Notes: generated by a model not told the origin, from the letters alone. A stretch of 64,000 nt of DNA from Nocardia africana NBRC 100379 (GCF_001612635.1 NZ_BDAV01000011.1:62001-126000), one strand, 5' to 3'; numbered from the stretch's first letter, positions 24,753 to 33,961 are shown. Numbers and translations are program-made.

Positions 24753-26279
24753 ATGGTCGGCATTGAGACCTCGGCGGCGGGCCGCACCGCGCCGAGCGCA
24801 ACCCCCCGGCGGGCGTGGCTGGGTCTGGCGGTGTTGATTCTTCCGGTGCTGCTGGTGTCGATGGACATGTCGGTGCTGTATCTGGCGATGCCGACACTGA
24901 CCGAGCATCTGGACCCCTCGGCAGAACAGCAGCTGTGGATTCTCGACATCTACGGATTCATGATCGCCGGACTGCTGATCACCATGGGCAATCTCGGTGA
25001 CCGCATCGGGCGACGCAACATATTGCTCGCCGGCGCAACGGTTTTCGGCATCGCCTCCCTGCTGGCGGCCTTCGCGCCCAGCGCCGACGTGCTGATCGCG
25101 GCGCGCGCGCTGATGGGTGTCGGCGGTGCGACGCTGCTGCCGTCGAGCCTGGCGCTGATCTCGAGTCTGTTTCCCGACGCGCGGGCCCGCGGCACCGCCA
25201 TCGGCATCTGGACGGCGTTCTTCGCGGGTGGTTCGGCGGTGGGGCCGGTGATCGGCGGCTTGCTGCTGCACAAGTTCTGGTGGGGCTCGATCTTCCTGAT
25301 CAATACGCCGGTGCTACTGGTGCTGCTGGCGCTGGGACCGCTGCTGCTGCCCGAACACCGCTCCGCCGGTCGCGGGCCGCTGGACCCGGTGAGTGTGATC
25401 ATGTCCATCGGCGGCATCCTGCCGCTGGTGTACGCGGTGAAGCGGGCCGCGGCCGAGGGCGTCGACGCGGTCTCGGTGGTGCTCGGACTCGCCGGTGTCG
25501 CTGTCTTGGTGGCATTCGTGCGACGCCAGCGCACCCTGGCCGAACCGCTGCTGGATCTGAGCCTGTTCCGGCGCGGCCTGTTCCGGGTGGCGATCGGATC
25601 GTCCACGGTGGGCATGATGTCGCTGGCCGGCATGAGCTATCTGACCAGCATGTATCTGCAGTCGGTGGCCGGGCGCGACGTCCTGGGCGCGGCGCTGCTG
25701 GGTATTCCGGCGGCGATCGCGGTGTTCGTGTGCTCGATGGGCGGTGCGCGGGTGGCGCGCCGGCTCGGGACCCGCGGCTCGTTCGTGCTGGCGCTGAGCG
25801 CGGCCGCGGTCGGCAATCTGCTGCTGCTCGGTATCGGCGTCGACGGCGGAATCGGCTGGTACATCGCGGGTTCCACGATCGCGGGCCTCGGCTACGGCAT
25901 CGTGTTCACCCTGGTGTCGGAGGTCGCGGTGTCCTCCGTTCCCGCCGAGCGGGCGGGATCGGCGGTCGGCATCTCCGAAACGAGTTTCGAACTGGGTAAC
26001 GCACTGGGATTGTCGCTGCTCGGTTCGCTGGCGGCGCTGGTGTTCCGATCCGGTGGCGAATTCGCCGACACGCTCGGCGAGACGCTCGTGCGCCATCGCG
26101 GCGATGCGGCCGTGATCCATGCCGCGCAGAGCTCGTTCGTCACCGGGATGCACACCGCGCTGGTGGTCGGTGCGGGCCTGCTGATCATGATGGCGGTGAC
26201 CGCCGCGGCGACCTCGGGTCGCCGGCGCCGGCGCGCGAACGCGGTGGATGCCGCGTCCGCGGCGGCGGGAACGCGCTGA
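24753..26279 (+). CDS. MFS multidrug exporter, DHA2 (14-TMS, EmrB/QacA) family
   Basis: 508 residues from ATG at 24753 (a GTG lies three bases before). Fourteen hydrophobic segments can be counted. Motif A is GNLGDRIGRRNILLAGA, with a DMSVLYLAMP acid-containing first helix (motif D1-like) and motif C in GGSAVGPVIGGLL. It should pump a lipophilic or cationic drug out with proton antiport. Repression by the divergent TetR is likely. It is one of the genes inserted between the two urease blocks. Confidence 0.92.
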   Translation: MVGIETSAAGRTAPSATPRRAWLGLAVLILPVLLVSMDMSVLYLAMPTLTEHLDPSAEQQLWILDIYGFMIAGLLITMGNLGDRIGRRNILLAGATVFGIASLLAAFAPSADVLIAARALMGVGGATLLPSSLALISSLFPDARARGTAIGIWTAFFAGGSAVGPVIGGLLLHKFWWGSIFLINTPVLLVLLALGPLLLPEHRSAGRGPLDPVSVIMSIGGILPLVYAVKRAAAEGVDAVSVVLGLAGVAVLVAFVRRQRTLAEPLLDLSLFRRGLFRVAIGSSTVGMMSLAGMSYLTSMYLQSVAGRDVLGAALLGIPAAIAVFVCSMGGARVARRLGTRGSFVLALSAAAVGNLLLLGIGVDGGIGWYIAGSTIAGLGYGIVFTLVSEVAVSSVPAERAGSAVGISETSFELGNALGLSLLGSLAALVFRSGGEFADTLGETLVRHRGDAAVIHAAQSSFVTGMHTALVVGAGLLIMMAVTAAATSGRRRRRANAVDAASAAAGTR

Positions 26280-26336
26280 CCGCTCGCGCAGGCAATTCCG
26301 GCCCGCCGGCGGAGGCGGCCCAATACAGTTTCGGCT

Positions 26337-27203
26337 GTGAGAGATGCCGTTTCACCGGGCCGCCCGCTGGCCGAGCGGGTCGCGACGCGCTTGTTGTATC
26401 CCACGTCGCGGCCCCAGGACACGGCGCTGCGCGAGGCCGTCTCGGGCCGGGTGGTGCTGGTGACCGGTGCCTCGCACGGCATCGGGAAGGTCACCGCCAC
26501 CAAATTCGCCGCCGCCGGAGCCGTCGTGGTCATGGTCGCGCGCTCGGCGGCGGAACTGGAGGCCGCGGCCGACGACATCACCACCAATGGCGGCATCGCG
26601 CACACCTACAGCATCGACCTGACCGATATGGAAGCGGTCGACGACTTGGCCCGCGACATCCTCGTCACGCATGGCCGGGTGGATGTGGTGATCAACAACG
26701 CGGGCCGCTCGATTCGGCGCTCGATCGACCAGTCCTACGATCGTTTCCACGATTTCACCCGGACCATCGATATCAACTATCTCGGCCCGGTGCGATTACT
26801 GCTGGCCCTGCTGCCGGCGATGCGAGAGCGCGGTCGCGGGCATATCGTCAACATCTCCACCTGGGGGTTGCGCATGCCGCCGGCACCGCGATGGGCCGCC
26901 TACGGGGCGTCGAAGGCGGCATTCGACCAGTGGTTGCGCACGGTGGCGACCGAGGTGGCCGCCGACGGCGTGACCACCACCTCGATCTACATGCCGCTGG
27001 TGCACACCCGCATGAGCGCGCCCACCGATTTCGGTTCCATGCCGGGTCTGACCGCCGCGGAGGCCGCGGATCTGGTGTGTCACGCCGTGGTCGCGAAACC
27101 GGTGGAGATCTCCCCGTGGTGGAGCGGTCCGCTGCAGGCGTGGACGGATCTGACCCGCGGCCCGATGCAGCGGTTGATGGCCCGCAGCTTCCGGGCGAAA
27201 TGA
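26337..27203 (+). CDS. SDR-family NAD(P)-dependent oxidoreductase
   Basis: 288 residues. Classical SDR: cofactor motif TGASHGIG, structural NNAG, catalytic Ser in ISTWGL and YGASK. A ~38-residue N-terminal extension precedes the Rossmann fold, and the C-terminus has a hydrophobic patch resembling membrane-associated mycobacterial SDRs. It begins with GTG; a TACAGT -10 element ends eight bases upstream, so the message is probably leaderless. It follows the exporter by 57 bases and converges on a hydrolase gene. Substrate unknown, probably a lipid or hydroxylated alkyl compound. Confidence 0.87.
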   Translation: MRDAVSPGRPLAERVATRLLYPTSRPQDTALREAVSGRVVLVTGASHGIGKVTATKFAAAGAVVVMVARSAAELEAAADDITTNGGIAHTYSIDLTDMEAVDDLARDILVTHGRVDVVINNAGRSIRRSIDQSYDRFHDFTRTIDINYLGPVRLLLALLPAMRERGRGHIVNISTWGLRMPPAPRWAAYGASKAAFDQWLRTVATEVAADGVTTTSIYMPLVHTRMSAPTDFGSMPGLTAAEAADLVCHAVVAKPVEISPWWSGPLQAWTDLTRGPMQRLMARSFRAK

Positions 27204-27222
27204 CCCGGCGGCGACGTCGGGG

Positions 27223-28050
27223 TCAGCCTTGCAGGAACGCCAGGAGGTCGGCGTTGAAACGCTCCTTGTCGCCGGGGACCAGGGCGATCCCGTGTGAACC
27301 GCCCTCGTAGACGGTGAGGGTCGCGTCCGGGATGATCTTCGCCGCCTTGCGGGCGGTGGCGTCGATCGGCACGATCTGATCGTCGTCGCCGTGCACGATG
27401 AGCGTCGGCACGTCGAACTTCTCCAGGTCGCCGGTGAAATCGGTATATCCGAAGGCGTCGACACAGCGCACCCCGGCCTCGATCGACTCGTGCATCGCCA
27501 TGAACCAGAACGCGTCGCGGTTGCCCTGGGTGGCCTTGGTGCCCGGCCGGTTGGCGCTGAAGAAGCCCTCGGAGGTGTCGCGCCAGAACTGCGAGCGTTC
27601 GGTCAGAATGCCCTTCTCGAGCTGATCGAACACCTCGTCGGGCACGCCTTCCGGATTGCTCTCGGTGCGCGCCATCAGTGGTGGGATAGCCGACAGCAAC
27701 ACCGCCGAGCGCACCCGCCCGGTGCCGTGGCGGCCGATGTAGCGAGCCAGTTCGCCACCGCCCATGGAGTGCGCCACGAGCGTGACATCGCGGAGGTCGA
27801 GCCGGGTGAGCAGATCGTTCAGGTCGTCGGCGAAGGTGTCGAAGTCGTATCCGCTCCACGGCTGTGCCGAGCGCCCGTGCCCGCGGCGATCGTGCGCGAT
27901 ACCGCGAAAACCGTTGTCCGCGACGTGTTTCAGCTGATCGTCCCAGGCGTCGGCGTTGAGCGGCCAGCCGTGGATGAAGACCACGGGGCGGCCCGAACCC
28001 CAATCCTTGTAGTAGATGTCGACCTCGTCACGCGTCGTACACACAGGCAT
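27223..28050 (-). CDS. Alpha/beta hydrolase, non-haem chloroperoxidase type
   Basis: 275 residues, complete fold. Oxyanion HG is in VFIHGWPLNAD; the nucleophile elbow is AHSMGGGE; the acid is in GDDDQIVP and the His in EGGSHGI, so the Ser-Asp-His triad is intact. Sequence pattern and length fit cofactor-free haloperoxidase/esterase proteins, which in practice are esterases or perhydrolases. It is cytosolic and transcribed alone, converging on the SDR gene. Confidence 0.9.
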   Translation of the reverse strand: MPVCTTRDEVDIYYKDWGSGRPVVFIHGWPLNADAWDDQLKHVADNGFRGIAHDRRGHGRSAQPWSGYDFDTFADDLNDLLTRLDLRDVTLVAHSMGGGELARYIGRHGTGRVRSAVLLSAIPPLMARTESNPEGVPDEVFDQLEKGILTERSQFWRDTSEGFFSANRPGTKATQGNRDAFWFMAMHESIEAGVRCVDAFGYTDFTGDLEKFDVPTLIVHGDDDQIVPIDATARKAAKIIPDATLTVYEGGSHGIALVPGDKERFNADLLAFLQG

Positions 28051-28187
28051 GGACGAACCTCCTCTGCGTGCGCCCGCCGGCCTCGGTCGCGGGCCGTGAG
28101 AACGAGACGCGATCTCCAGCGTAGGAGTTGCGACCGAGGCGAGCGGCTACGAATCGGTGACGGAAGCAAACGATCAGCTATCGGCCG

Positions 28188-29162
28188 TTACGGTTCGAGA
28201 ACGACCTTGCCGACGGTTGCGCGGTCCTCGAGGGCCCGGTGCGCGGCCGCGGCATCCGCGAGGGCGAACCGGTGTACCGCCGGGCGCAACCGCCCGGATC
28301 CGGCCGCGGCGAGGGCGCGCGTCTCCAGGGCCGCGAGGCCGCCGCCGCGTTCGAGCATTGCCGGGCCGAGCACCGAGCGCGAGGTGATGCCGCGGGCGGC
28401 GAGGTCGTCGGGATCGAATTCCAGCGGCGTATCGCTCCAGCCGAAGACGAGATGGGCGCCGCCGGGTGCGAGCAGTTCGACCGCCGCACGCCCCGCCGCG
28501 CCGCCGACTCCGTCGAAGACCCAGTGCGCCGGCCGTTCGCCGAAGCGGGCGCGGACGGTGTCCGGCCAGCCGGGGTCGGTGTAGTCGAGGGCGAGGTCGG
28601 CGCCGTTGGCGGCCACCGTGGCGACCTTGGCCGGACCGCCGGCCAGTCCGACGACGGTGAGCCCGGCGGCCCGCAGATACTGCACGAGCAGCGTGCCGAT
28701 CCCGCCCGCCGCGGCCGGCACCACCGCGAGCTGTCCCGCCTCGACGTCGGCGAATCCGAGAATGCCGAGGGTGGTTCGCCCGGTGCCGATCATCGCCACC
28801 GCCGCAGCGGGATCCAGTGCGTCCGGAATCCGGTGCAGCCGTTGGGCATCCGCGACCGCCACGGCGGCGTAGCCGCCCGGCGCCGCGCCCAGATGGGTGA
28901 CGACCCGAGCGCCCAGCAGATCCGCGTCGACATCGGAGCCCACCGCATCCACGACGCCCGCGACCTCCCGGCCCGGGATCGTCGGCAACTGCGGCAGCGG
29001 GTAGGGCCCCGGCAGGCCCCTGCGCAACTGCGTGTCGACCAAGTGGATTCCCGCCGCCGCCACGGCGATTCGAACCTGTCCCGCGTCCGCCACCGGATCG
29101 GGGACGGTCTCGTAGCGCAGGTTCTCGGCCGGGCCGAATTCGTGCAGTCGTATCGCTTTCAT
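28188..29162 (-). CDS. Zinc-independent quinone oxidoreductase (MDR family)
   Basis: 324 residues from ATG at 29162. GroES-like N-terminal half (MKAIRLHEFGPAENLRYETV, shortened in homologues) and a Rossmann half with AAAGGIGTLLVQYLRAAGL for NADPH. Zinc ligands of alcohol dehydrogenases are missing, as in quinone oxidoreductase Qor. It likely reduces quinones or enals in the cytosol. The promoter has a MerR/SoxR-like layout immediately upstream, so redox or electrophile induction is plausible. It is the last gene of the insert before ureF and is divergent from it. Confidence 0.88.
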   Translation of the reverse strand: MKAIRLHEFGPAENLRYETVPDPVADAGQVRIAVAAAGIHLVDTQLRRGLPGPYPLPQLPTIPGREVAGVVDAVGSDVDADLLGARVVTHLGAAPGGYAAVAVADAQRLHRIPDALDPAAAVAMIGTGRTTLGILGFADVEAGQLAVVPAAAGGIGTLLVQYLRAAGLTVVGLAGGPAKVATVAANGADLALDYTDPGWPDTVRARFGERPAHWVFDGVGGAAGRAAVELLAPGGAHLVFGWSDTPLEFDPDDLAARGITSRSVLGPAMLERGGGLAALETRALAAAGSGRLRPAVHRFALADAAAAHRALEDRATVGKVVLEP

Positions 29163-29170
29163 GCGCTCAG

Positions 29171-29199
29171 CCTGCAACCTCCACTATTGTTGAGGTCAA
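29171..29199 (-). promoter_or_regulatory. MerR/SoxR-type promoter of the quinone oxidoreductase gene
   Basis: On the minus strand TTGACC (-35) overlaps a dyad with arms ACCTC and GAGGT (29177-29196) and is followed, 19 bases on, by CAGGCT as a weak -10. A 19-base spacer containing the dyad is the hallmark of MerR-family activated promoters. The predicted RNA start is close to the ATG. No merR gene is in the window. Confidence 0.5.
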
Positions 29200-29323
29200 G
29201 TGCGGGCCGAGACGTCCGGTCCCGCGTCAGTGGGCAGCGGTGAGCGCCGCGGCGGACTTCGCGGCCGCCGGCTGACCGCGCGGTTCTAGGATCGGAGATC
29301 GTGCCCGGCCGCAGGAGATGCCC

Positions 29324-29956
29324 ATGAGCCTCGCGATGGTGATGTCGCTCGCCGATTCGCGGCTGCCCATCGGCGGGCATGTGCATTCGGGCGGTGTCGA
29401 GGAGGCGGTCACCTCCGGGCTCGTGCGCGACCTCGACACGGTGGCGGCCTATCTGCGGCGCCGGATCCGCACCACGGGCGTGGTCGCGGCCTCGCTGTCG
29501 GCGGCCGTCTGCGCGGGAACCCTGAGCCCCTCGGCGGCCGAGGCGGAGGCCGACGCCTGCACCCCGGCACCGGCAGCTCGCACGGCCTCGCGGGCGCAGG
29601 GGCGCGGACTGCTCCGGCTCGCGAAACAGGTCTGGCCGCACCATGATTGGTCGAGCGTGGGCGTGCGGCCGCATCTGTCCACGGTCTTCGGCGTCGTGGG
29701 CGCGGCCGCGGCGGTGCGACCGGTGGAGATCGCCGGGGTCGTGGTCTATACGACGATGACCGGTGCCGCGACCGCGGCGCAGCGATTGCTCGCACTCGAT
29801 CCGGCCGCCGTCGCGGCGATCACGCTGGAGTTGGCTGCGCTGTGCGACGAGACCGCCCGCGCGGCCACGAACGGCCTCGCGGCCCTGTCCGATCCGCTCG
29901 GTGACGTGCTCGCTCAGCGCCACCTCGACCGCGAGATGCCGCTGTTCGCGTCGTAG
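29324..29956 (+). CDS. ureF: Urease accessory protein UreF
   Basis: 210 residues from the second ATG, which has GGAG six bases upstream; the ATG at 29318 abuts the GGAG. All-helical UreF fold with LADSRLPIGGHVHSGGVEE, ARTASRAQGRGLLRLAKQVWP (shown in part) and SDPLGDVLAQRHLDREMPLF at the end. UreF bridges UreD and UreG and controls UreG GTPase during nickel insertion. It heads the separated ureFGD block, 69 bases before ureG. Confidence 0.94.
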   Translation: MSLAMVMSLADSRLPIGGHVHSGGVEEAVTSGLVRDLDTVAAYLRRRIRTTGVVAASLSAAVCAGTLSPSAAEAEADACTPAPAARTASRAQGRGLLRLAKQVWPHHDWSSVGVRPHLSTVFGVVGAAAAVRPVEIAGVVVYTTMTGAATAAQRLLALDPAAVAAITLELAALCDETARAATNGLAALSDPLGDVLAQRHLDREMPLFAS

Positions 29957-30025
29957 CTCGGTAACACCGGGTTCACATGAATCGGCCACGATGATCGTCG
30001 AGAGTCGACGCCCGAAGGAGAGCCC

Positions 30026-30739
30026 ATGCCGCCGCATCTGATCGATGGCGAACCGCACGATCACGCTCACGACCGGCCCAAGCGGGTGCGGACGCCGGGG
30101 GAGCCGGTGCGTATCGGGATCGGTGGGCCGGTCGGATCCGGGAAGACGGCGCTGGTCGCGGCGCTGTGCCGGCAGCTGCGGGCGGAACTGTCGCTGGCGG
30201 TGCTGACAAACGACATCTACACCACCGAGGACGCCGACTTCCTGCGCCGGCACGCGGTCCTGCCCGACGAACGGATCAGCGCGGTGCAGACCGGTGGCTG
30301 TCCGCATACCGCGATCCGCGACGACATCACCGCCAATCTCGACGCCATCGACGATCTGATCGAGGCCAATCCGCCGCTGGATCTGATTCTGGTCGAATCC
30401 GGCGGCGACAACCTCACCGCGACCTTCTCCGCGGGCCTGATCGATGCGCAGATCTTCGTCGTCGACGTGGCCGGCGGCGACAAGGTGCCGCGCAAAGGCG
30501 GTCCGGGCGTCACGTTCTCGGATCTGCTGGTGATCAACAAGACCGACCTGGCGCCGATGGTCGGCGCCGACCTCGAGGTGATGCGGCGCGATTCCGGGGC
30601 GGTGCGCGCGGGCCGCCCGTTCGTCTTCAGTTCGCTGACCGAGGATCCGGCCGCGACACCGGTGCTGGCGTGGGTGCGCGATCAGCTGCGCGCGGCGGCG
30701 GCCGCCGATGCCGCCGGGGAAAGCGCTGTTGCGCACTGA
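30026..30739 (+). CDS. ureG: Urease accessory GTPase UreG
   Basis: 237 residues. A short His-rich N-terminus (HDHAHD, positions 11-16) may hold nickel in the absence of UreE. Walker A GPVGSGKT is 34-41; the nickel-binding CPH is in TGGCPHTAIRDD; the G motifs ESGGDNLTATFS and NKTDLAP follow. It delivers Ni to urease powered by GTP. The gene overlaps ureD by 32 bases. Confidence 0.96.
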   Translation: MPPHLIDGEPHDHAHDRPKRVRTPGEPVRIGIGGPVGSGKTALVAALCRQLRAELSLAVLTNDIYTTEDADFLRRHAVLPDERISAVQTGGCPHTAIRDDITANLDAIDDLIEANPPLDLILVESGGDNLTATFSAGLIDAQIFVVDVAGGDKVPRKGGPGVTFSDLLVINKTDLAPMVGADLEVMRRDSGAVRAGRPFVFSSLTEDPAATPVLAWVRDQLRAAAAADAAGESAVAH

Positions 30740-31418
30740 GATTCGCATCGTCGCGCGCGCCGGGGCCCGGCCTCGCTCGGCGGCCACCGGCGCGCTGGCG
30801 GTCCGCTCGACCGGACCGGAGACGGTGCATCTGATCGGTGCGGCGGCCACGCCGCTCGGCGGGGACGAACTCGATATCCACATCGTGGTCGAGCCCGGTG
30901 CGCGCCTGGTGGTGCGCTCGGTGGCGGCGACGATCGTGCTTCCCGGCCGCACCACCCCGACGTCGACGGCATCGTGGACCTTCGATATCGGCGCGGGCGG
31001 TGAACTGGACTTCGACCCGGAACCGACGGTCGTCGCCGGGGGAGCCGAGCATCGGGCGGTCACCACCGTGCGGCTGGCCTCCGATGCCCGCATCCGCATC
31101 CGCGAACGCGTCCAGATCGGCCGCACGGGCGAGGATCACGGCCGCTGGCGCGGCGACCTGGTCGCCGACACCTCCGGCCTGCCGCTGCTGCGGCATCGCC
31201 TCGAACTCGGCGCCGGCACCGCCGCCGACGACCTGCTGTCGGCTCCCCGCGCGCTGTCCAGCGAGCTGCGATACCCCGACGACAGCCCCGCCTCGACCAT
31301 CGGTGTCGCCGCTGCGGCGCTTCCGCTGGCCGCAGGTGGCTCGCTGTCGACGTGGACGGGTGCGCGACTGTCCGAAACACCCGCGGAATTCCGCCCTCGA
31401 GCCGCCGCAGTGGGGTGA
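30708..31418 (+). CDS. ureD: Urease accessory protein UreD
   Basis: 236 residues if the ATG at 30708 inside ureG is used; a TTG at 30729 would give a slightly shorter protein. UreD/UreH fold features are the strand-rich text HLIGAAATPLGGDELDIHI and GARLVVRSVAATIVLPG. It docks on apo-urease and, with UreF and UreG, forms the maturation scaffold. It completes the ureFGD set in the same order as M. tuberculosis Rv1851-Rv1853 and converges on ndh with a terminator between. Confidence 0.9.
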   Translation: MPPGKALLRTEIRIVARAGARPRSAATGALAVRSTGPETVHLIGAAATPLGGDELDIHIVVEPGARLVVRSVAATIVLPGRTTPTSTASWTFDIGAGGELDFDPEPTVVAGGAEHRAVTTVRLASDARIRIRERVQIGRTGEDHGRWRGDLVADTSGLPLLRHRLELGAGTAADDLLSAPRALSSELRYPDDSPASTIGVAAAALPLAAGGSLSTWTGARLSETPAEFRPRAAAVG

Positions 31419-31468
31419 AACTTGGCAGCCGGGATTCGATCGCGCTCGGCGGGCGACACGAATGCACA

Positions 31469-31498
31469 AGGGCCGCAAGCGCATCGGCTCGCGGCCCT
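31469..31498. terminator. Bidirectional terminator between ureD and ndh
   Basis: Arms AGGGCCGC (31469-31476) and GCGGCCCT (31491-31498) pair perfectly, and AGC/GCT continues the stem inward. It lies in the gap between two converging genes. There is no T-tract, as is common in high-GC actinobacteria. Confidence 0.65.
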
Positions 31499-31528
31499 CG
31501 GTAGTGCGGTGGTGGAACGGGCGGGCGG

Positions 31529-33070
31529 TCAGCCCGCCTTCGGATGCGACGAGCCGGAGGCGGTCGACTCGCTGGAGGCAGTGGACTCGCTGGTGCCGGA
31601 AATGGGTTCGCCTGCGCCCGAGGCCTTGTCGCCATCCGGGGTCGTGGCCGCTGGCTTCGCCGCGGGTTCGCCCGGTGCGGCGGGGGGCGTCGTAGTGCCG
31701 ATCTCGGCCTGCACCTCCCGGGCATCGGTCTCGTTGCCGTTCATGGCCTCGAGCGCGAGCCGGGCGAAGACCCACTGCTCGGTGGCCGCCATCTGCCCGC
31801 GATTGCGGCCGAGGAAGGCGACGAACCACTGGAACACCGTGACGGTCCGGCTGCGGTAGCCGATCAGGTAGTACAGGTGCAGGACCAGCCAGATGAGCCA
31901 TGCGAGGAAGCCGGAGAACTCCAGCTTGCCGATCTGGCAGACGGCGTTGAACCGCGACACCGTCGCCATGCTGCCCTTGTTGAAGTACTTGAACGGCTTG
32001 CGCTGATCGGGGGTCTGCTTCCCGGCGACCTCGGCCTTGATCTGCTTGGCCGCGTACGTCGCGCCCTGGATGGCGCCCTGGGCCTGTCCGGGCACACCGG
32101 GCACCGCCATCAGGTCACCGACGACGAAGACGTTCGGATATCCCTTGATCGTCAGATCCGGTTCGACCACGACCCGCCCGGCCCGGTCGGTCTCGGTGCC
32201 CTTGGACCGTTCGGCCAGCATCTTGCCCAGTTCGCTGGCCTGCACGCCGGCCGACCACACCTTGCACGCCGATTCGATGCGCCGTTCGGTGCCGTCCTTG
32301 TCCTTGACCGTCACACCACGGGCGTCGACATCGGTGACCATGGCGTTGAGCTGGATCTCCACGCCCATCTTCTCGAGCCGGCGCTGCGCCTTGCCGCCGA
32401 GTTTGGGACCCATCGGCGCGAGCACCGCGCCGGCGCCTTCGACCAGCAGGACGCGAGCGTCGCGCGGATCGATGTTGCGGAAGGTCCCGACCAGGGTGCG
32501 GTCGGCGAGTTCGGCGATCTGGCCGGCCAGTTCGACGCCGGTGGGGCCCGCCCCGACCACGACGAACGTCAGGAACCGGTCGCGCTCCTCCTGGGTCTTG
32601 GCCAGTTCGGCCTCCTCGAACGAGCCGAGGATGCGCGCACGCAGTTCCAGCGCGTCGTCGATGGTCTTCATCCCCGGCGCGTAGGTGGCGAAGTGATCGT
32701 TGCCGAAATAGGACTGCTGGGCGCCGGTGGCGACGATGAGGCTGTCGAAGGAGGTGACGGTGTCCTGGTTGAGCAGTCTCGACGTCACGGTCTTGTTCAC
32801 CAGGTCGATATCGTGGACCTCACCCAGGATCACCTGCGTGTTGTGGTGTTTGCGCAGCACGATGCGGGTGGCGGGGGCGATCTCACCGGTGGACAGGATG
32901 CCGGTGGCGACCTGGTAGAGCAGCGGTTGGAACAGGTGCGTGGAGGTCTTGGAGATCAGTACGACATCGACGTTGTCGTGCTCGAGATGTTTGCACGCGA
33001 ACAAGCCGCCGAAGCCGGATCCGATCACCACCACGCGGTGGCGTCGGTTCTCGACAGTTTCGGTTCCCAT
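31529..33070 (-). CDS. ndh: Type II NADH:quinone oxidoreductase (NDH-2)
   Basis: 513 residues. Two dinucleotide folds: VVVIGSGFGGLFACKHL for FAD near the N-terminus and VVVGAGPTGVELAGQ for NADH at about 170. The quinone-site/membrane-anchor region is the C-terminal FLAWLIWLVLHLYYLIGYR helix, then a basic stretch. About 55 Ala/Ser/Thr/Pro-rich residues form an extra tail beyond the usual end. It feeds electrons from NADH to menaquinone without proton pumping. It matches Rv1854c in position, closing the syntenic block. Confidence 0.94.
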   Translation of the reverse strand: MGTETVENRRHRVVVIGSGFGGLFACKHLEHDNVDVVLISKTSTHLFQPLLYQVATGILSTGEIAPATRIVLRKHHNTQVILGEVHDIDLVNKTVTSRLLNQDTVTSFDSLIVATGAQQSYFGNDHFATYAPGMKTIDDALELRARILGSFEEAELAKTQEERDRFLTFVVVGAGPTGVELAGQIAELADRTLVGTFRNIDPRDARVLLVEGAGAVLAPMGPKLGGKAQRRLEKMGVEIQLNAMVTDVDARGVTVKDKDGTERRIESACKVWSAGVQASELGKMLAERSKGTETDRAGRVVVEPDLTIKGYPNVFVVGDLMAVPGVPGQAQGAIQGATYAAKQIKAEVAGKQTPDQRKPFKYFNKGSMATVSRFNAVCQIGKLEFSGFLAWLIWLVLHLYYLIGYRSRTVTVFQWFVAFLGRNRGQMAATEQWVFARLALEAMNGNETDAREVQAEIGTTTPPAAPGEPAAKPAATTPDGDKASGAGEPISGTSESTASSESTASGSSHPKAG

Positions 33071-33208
33071 CAGCGCTCCTCGCCGGACGTTCGGTCTACG
33101 ACAGGCTCAACGGTAGTCGGCTGCCCGGAGGCAGTCACGACGAGCACCGAATGTCGGCGCGTCCGCACCCCGGGCCCGAGTTTCGGCCCGCGTGGGGCGG
33201 GTATGCGA

Positions 33209-33874
33209 TCACTTCGGCACCGGCTCGGCGGCGCCCACCAGCGGCCCGACGAGGCGGTCGCCGCCGATGCTCTCCACGGTCGGCCACAGGAAGGCCGCCA
33301 GCTGGTCGACGAATTCGGCGCGGGAGCGAGTCGGCTGCTGCATCCAGGCCTCGGCCGACATCAGGATGGCGCCGACAGTGGCGGTCGCCCAGATCCGCGC
33401 CAGCGCCGGATCGGCGTCGAGACGACGCAGGATGATGTCGAAAATCGATGTCGCCCAGTCGGATACGCGGGTGAAGAACGGCCGGTGCTCGGCGTCGCCG
33501 CGCTCGAGCCGCTGCATCATCACGTGGTGCAGATTGGGATTGGCGTCGACGAAATCGCACATCAAGGTCACCACCGCCCGCAGCAGTTGCCGGGCGGGCA
33601 GCGGCTGGGCCAGCAGCCTGTCGGCGGCGGCGATGATCGCGTTCATATGCCGCTCGGCAAGGGCGTCGACCAGCGCCGAGAGATCCGGGAACACGGCGTA
33701 CACCGCGGTGCGGGCGTAGCCGGCCTCCGCGGCGACCTGTGCGATCGTCATCCGCGATCCGGAGCCGGCCACCACCCGCTCGGCCGCGTCGAGGATTTCC
33801 GCGCGCCGGCGGTCCGGATCCCGGGGCGGCCCGGGCGGGCGGCCCGGGCGCCGAATTTCTGTGTCCCTTGTCAC
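33209..33874 (-). CDS. TetR/AcrR-family regulator of the adjacent P450
   Basis: 221 residues; helix-turn-helix at about 25-70 (AEILDAAERVVAGSGSR, MTIAQVAAEAGYARTAVYAV) and a helical C-terminal domain ending WPTVESIGG. It is divergent from a cytochrome P450 gene with 87 bases between starts; an inverted ACCTC/GAGGT element overlaps the P450 -10 box, so repression of the P450 gene is likely. The 138 bases between its end and the ndh start carry no recognisable feature beyond the expected ndh promoter. Confidence 0.88.
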   Translation of the reverse strand: MTRDTEIRRPGRPPGPPRDPDRRRAEILDAAERVVAGSGSRMTIAQVAAEAGYARTAVYAVFPDLSALVDALAERHMNAIIAAADRLLAQPLPARQLLRAVVTLMCDFVDANPNLHHVMMQRLERGDAEHRPFFTRVSDWATSIFDIILRRLDADPALARIWATATVGAILMSAEAWMQQPTRSRAEFVDQLAAFLWPTVESIGGDRLVGPLVGAAEPVPK

Positions 33875-33903
33875 AGCGCGATCCTACCTCTAATGTACGA
33901 GGT
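33868..33903 (+). promoter_or_regulatory. P450 promoter with overlapping TetR-type operator
   Basis: TTGTCA (33868-33873), a 17-base spacer and TAATGT (33891-33896) form a good sigma-A promoter pointing to the P450 gene. ACCTC (33886-33890) and GAGGT (33899-33903) are inverted around the -10 box. Confidence 0.6.
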
Positions 33904-33961
33904 GTACTTTTCTTGCGGCCGGGCGGCGTGGCGCGGTCGCTGTGTTCGGGAGGCATCTGTC

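Noticed and set aside
31544..33961. In-frame upstream extension of the P450 gene
   Set aside because: It runs antisense through ndh and tetR; P450 homology begins at the ATG at 33962, which has a good ribosome-binding site.
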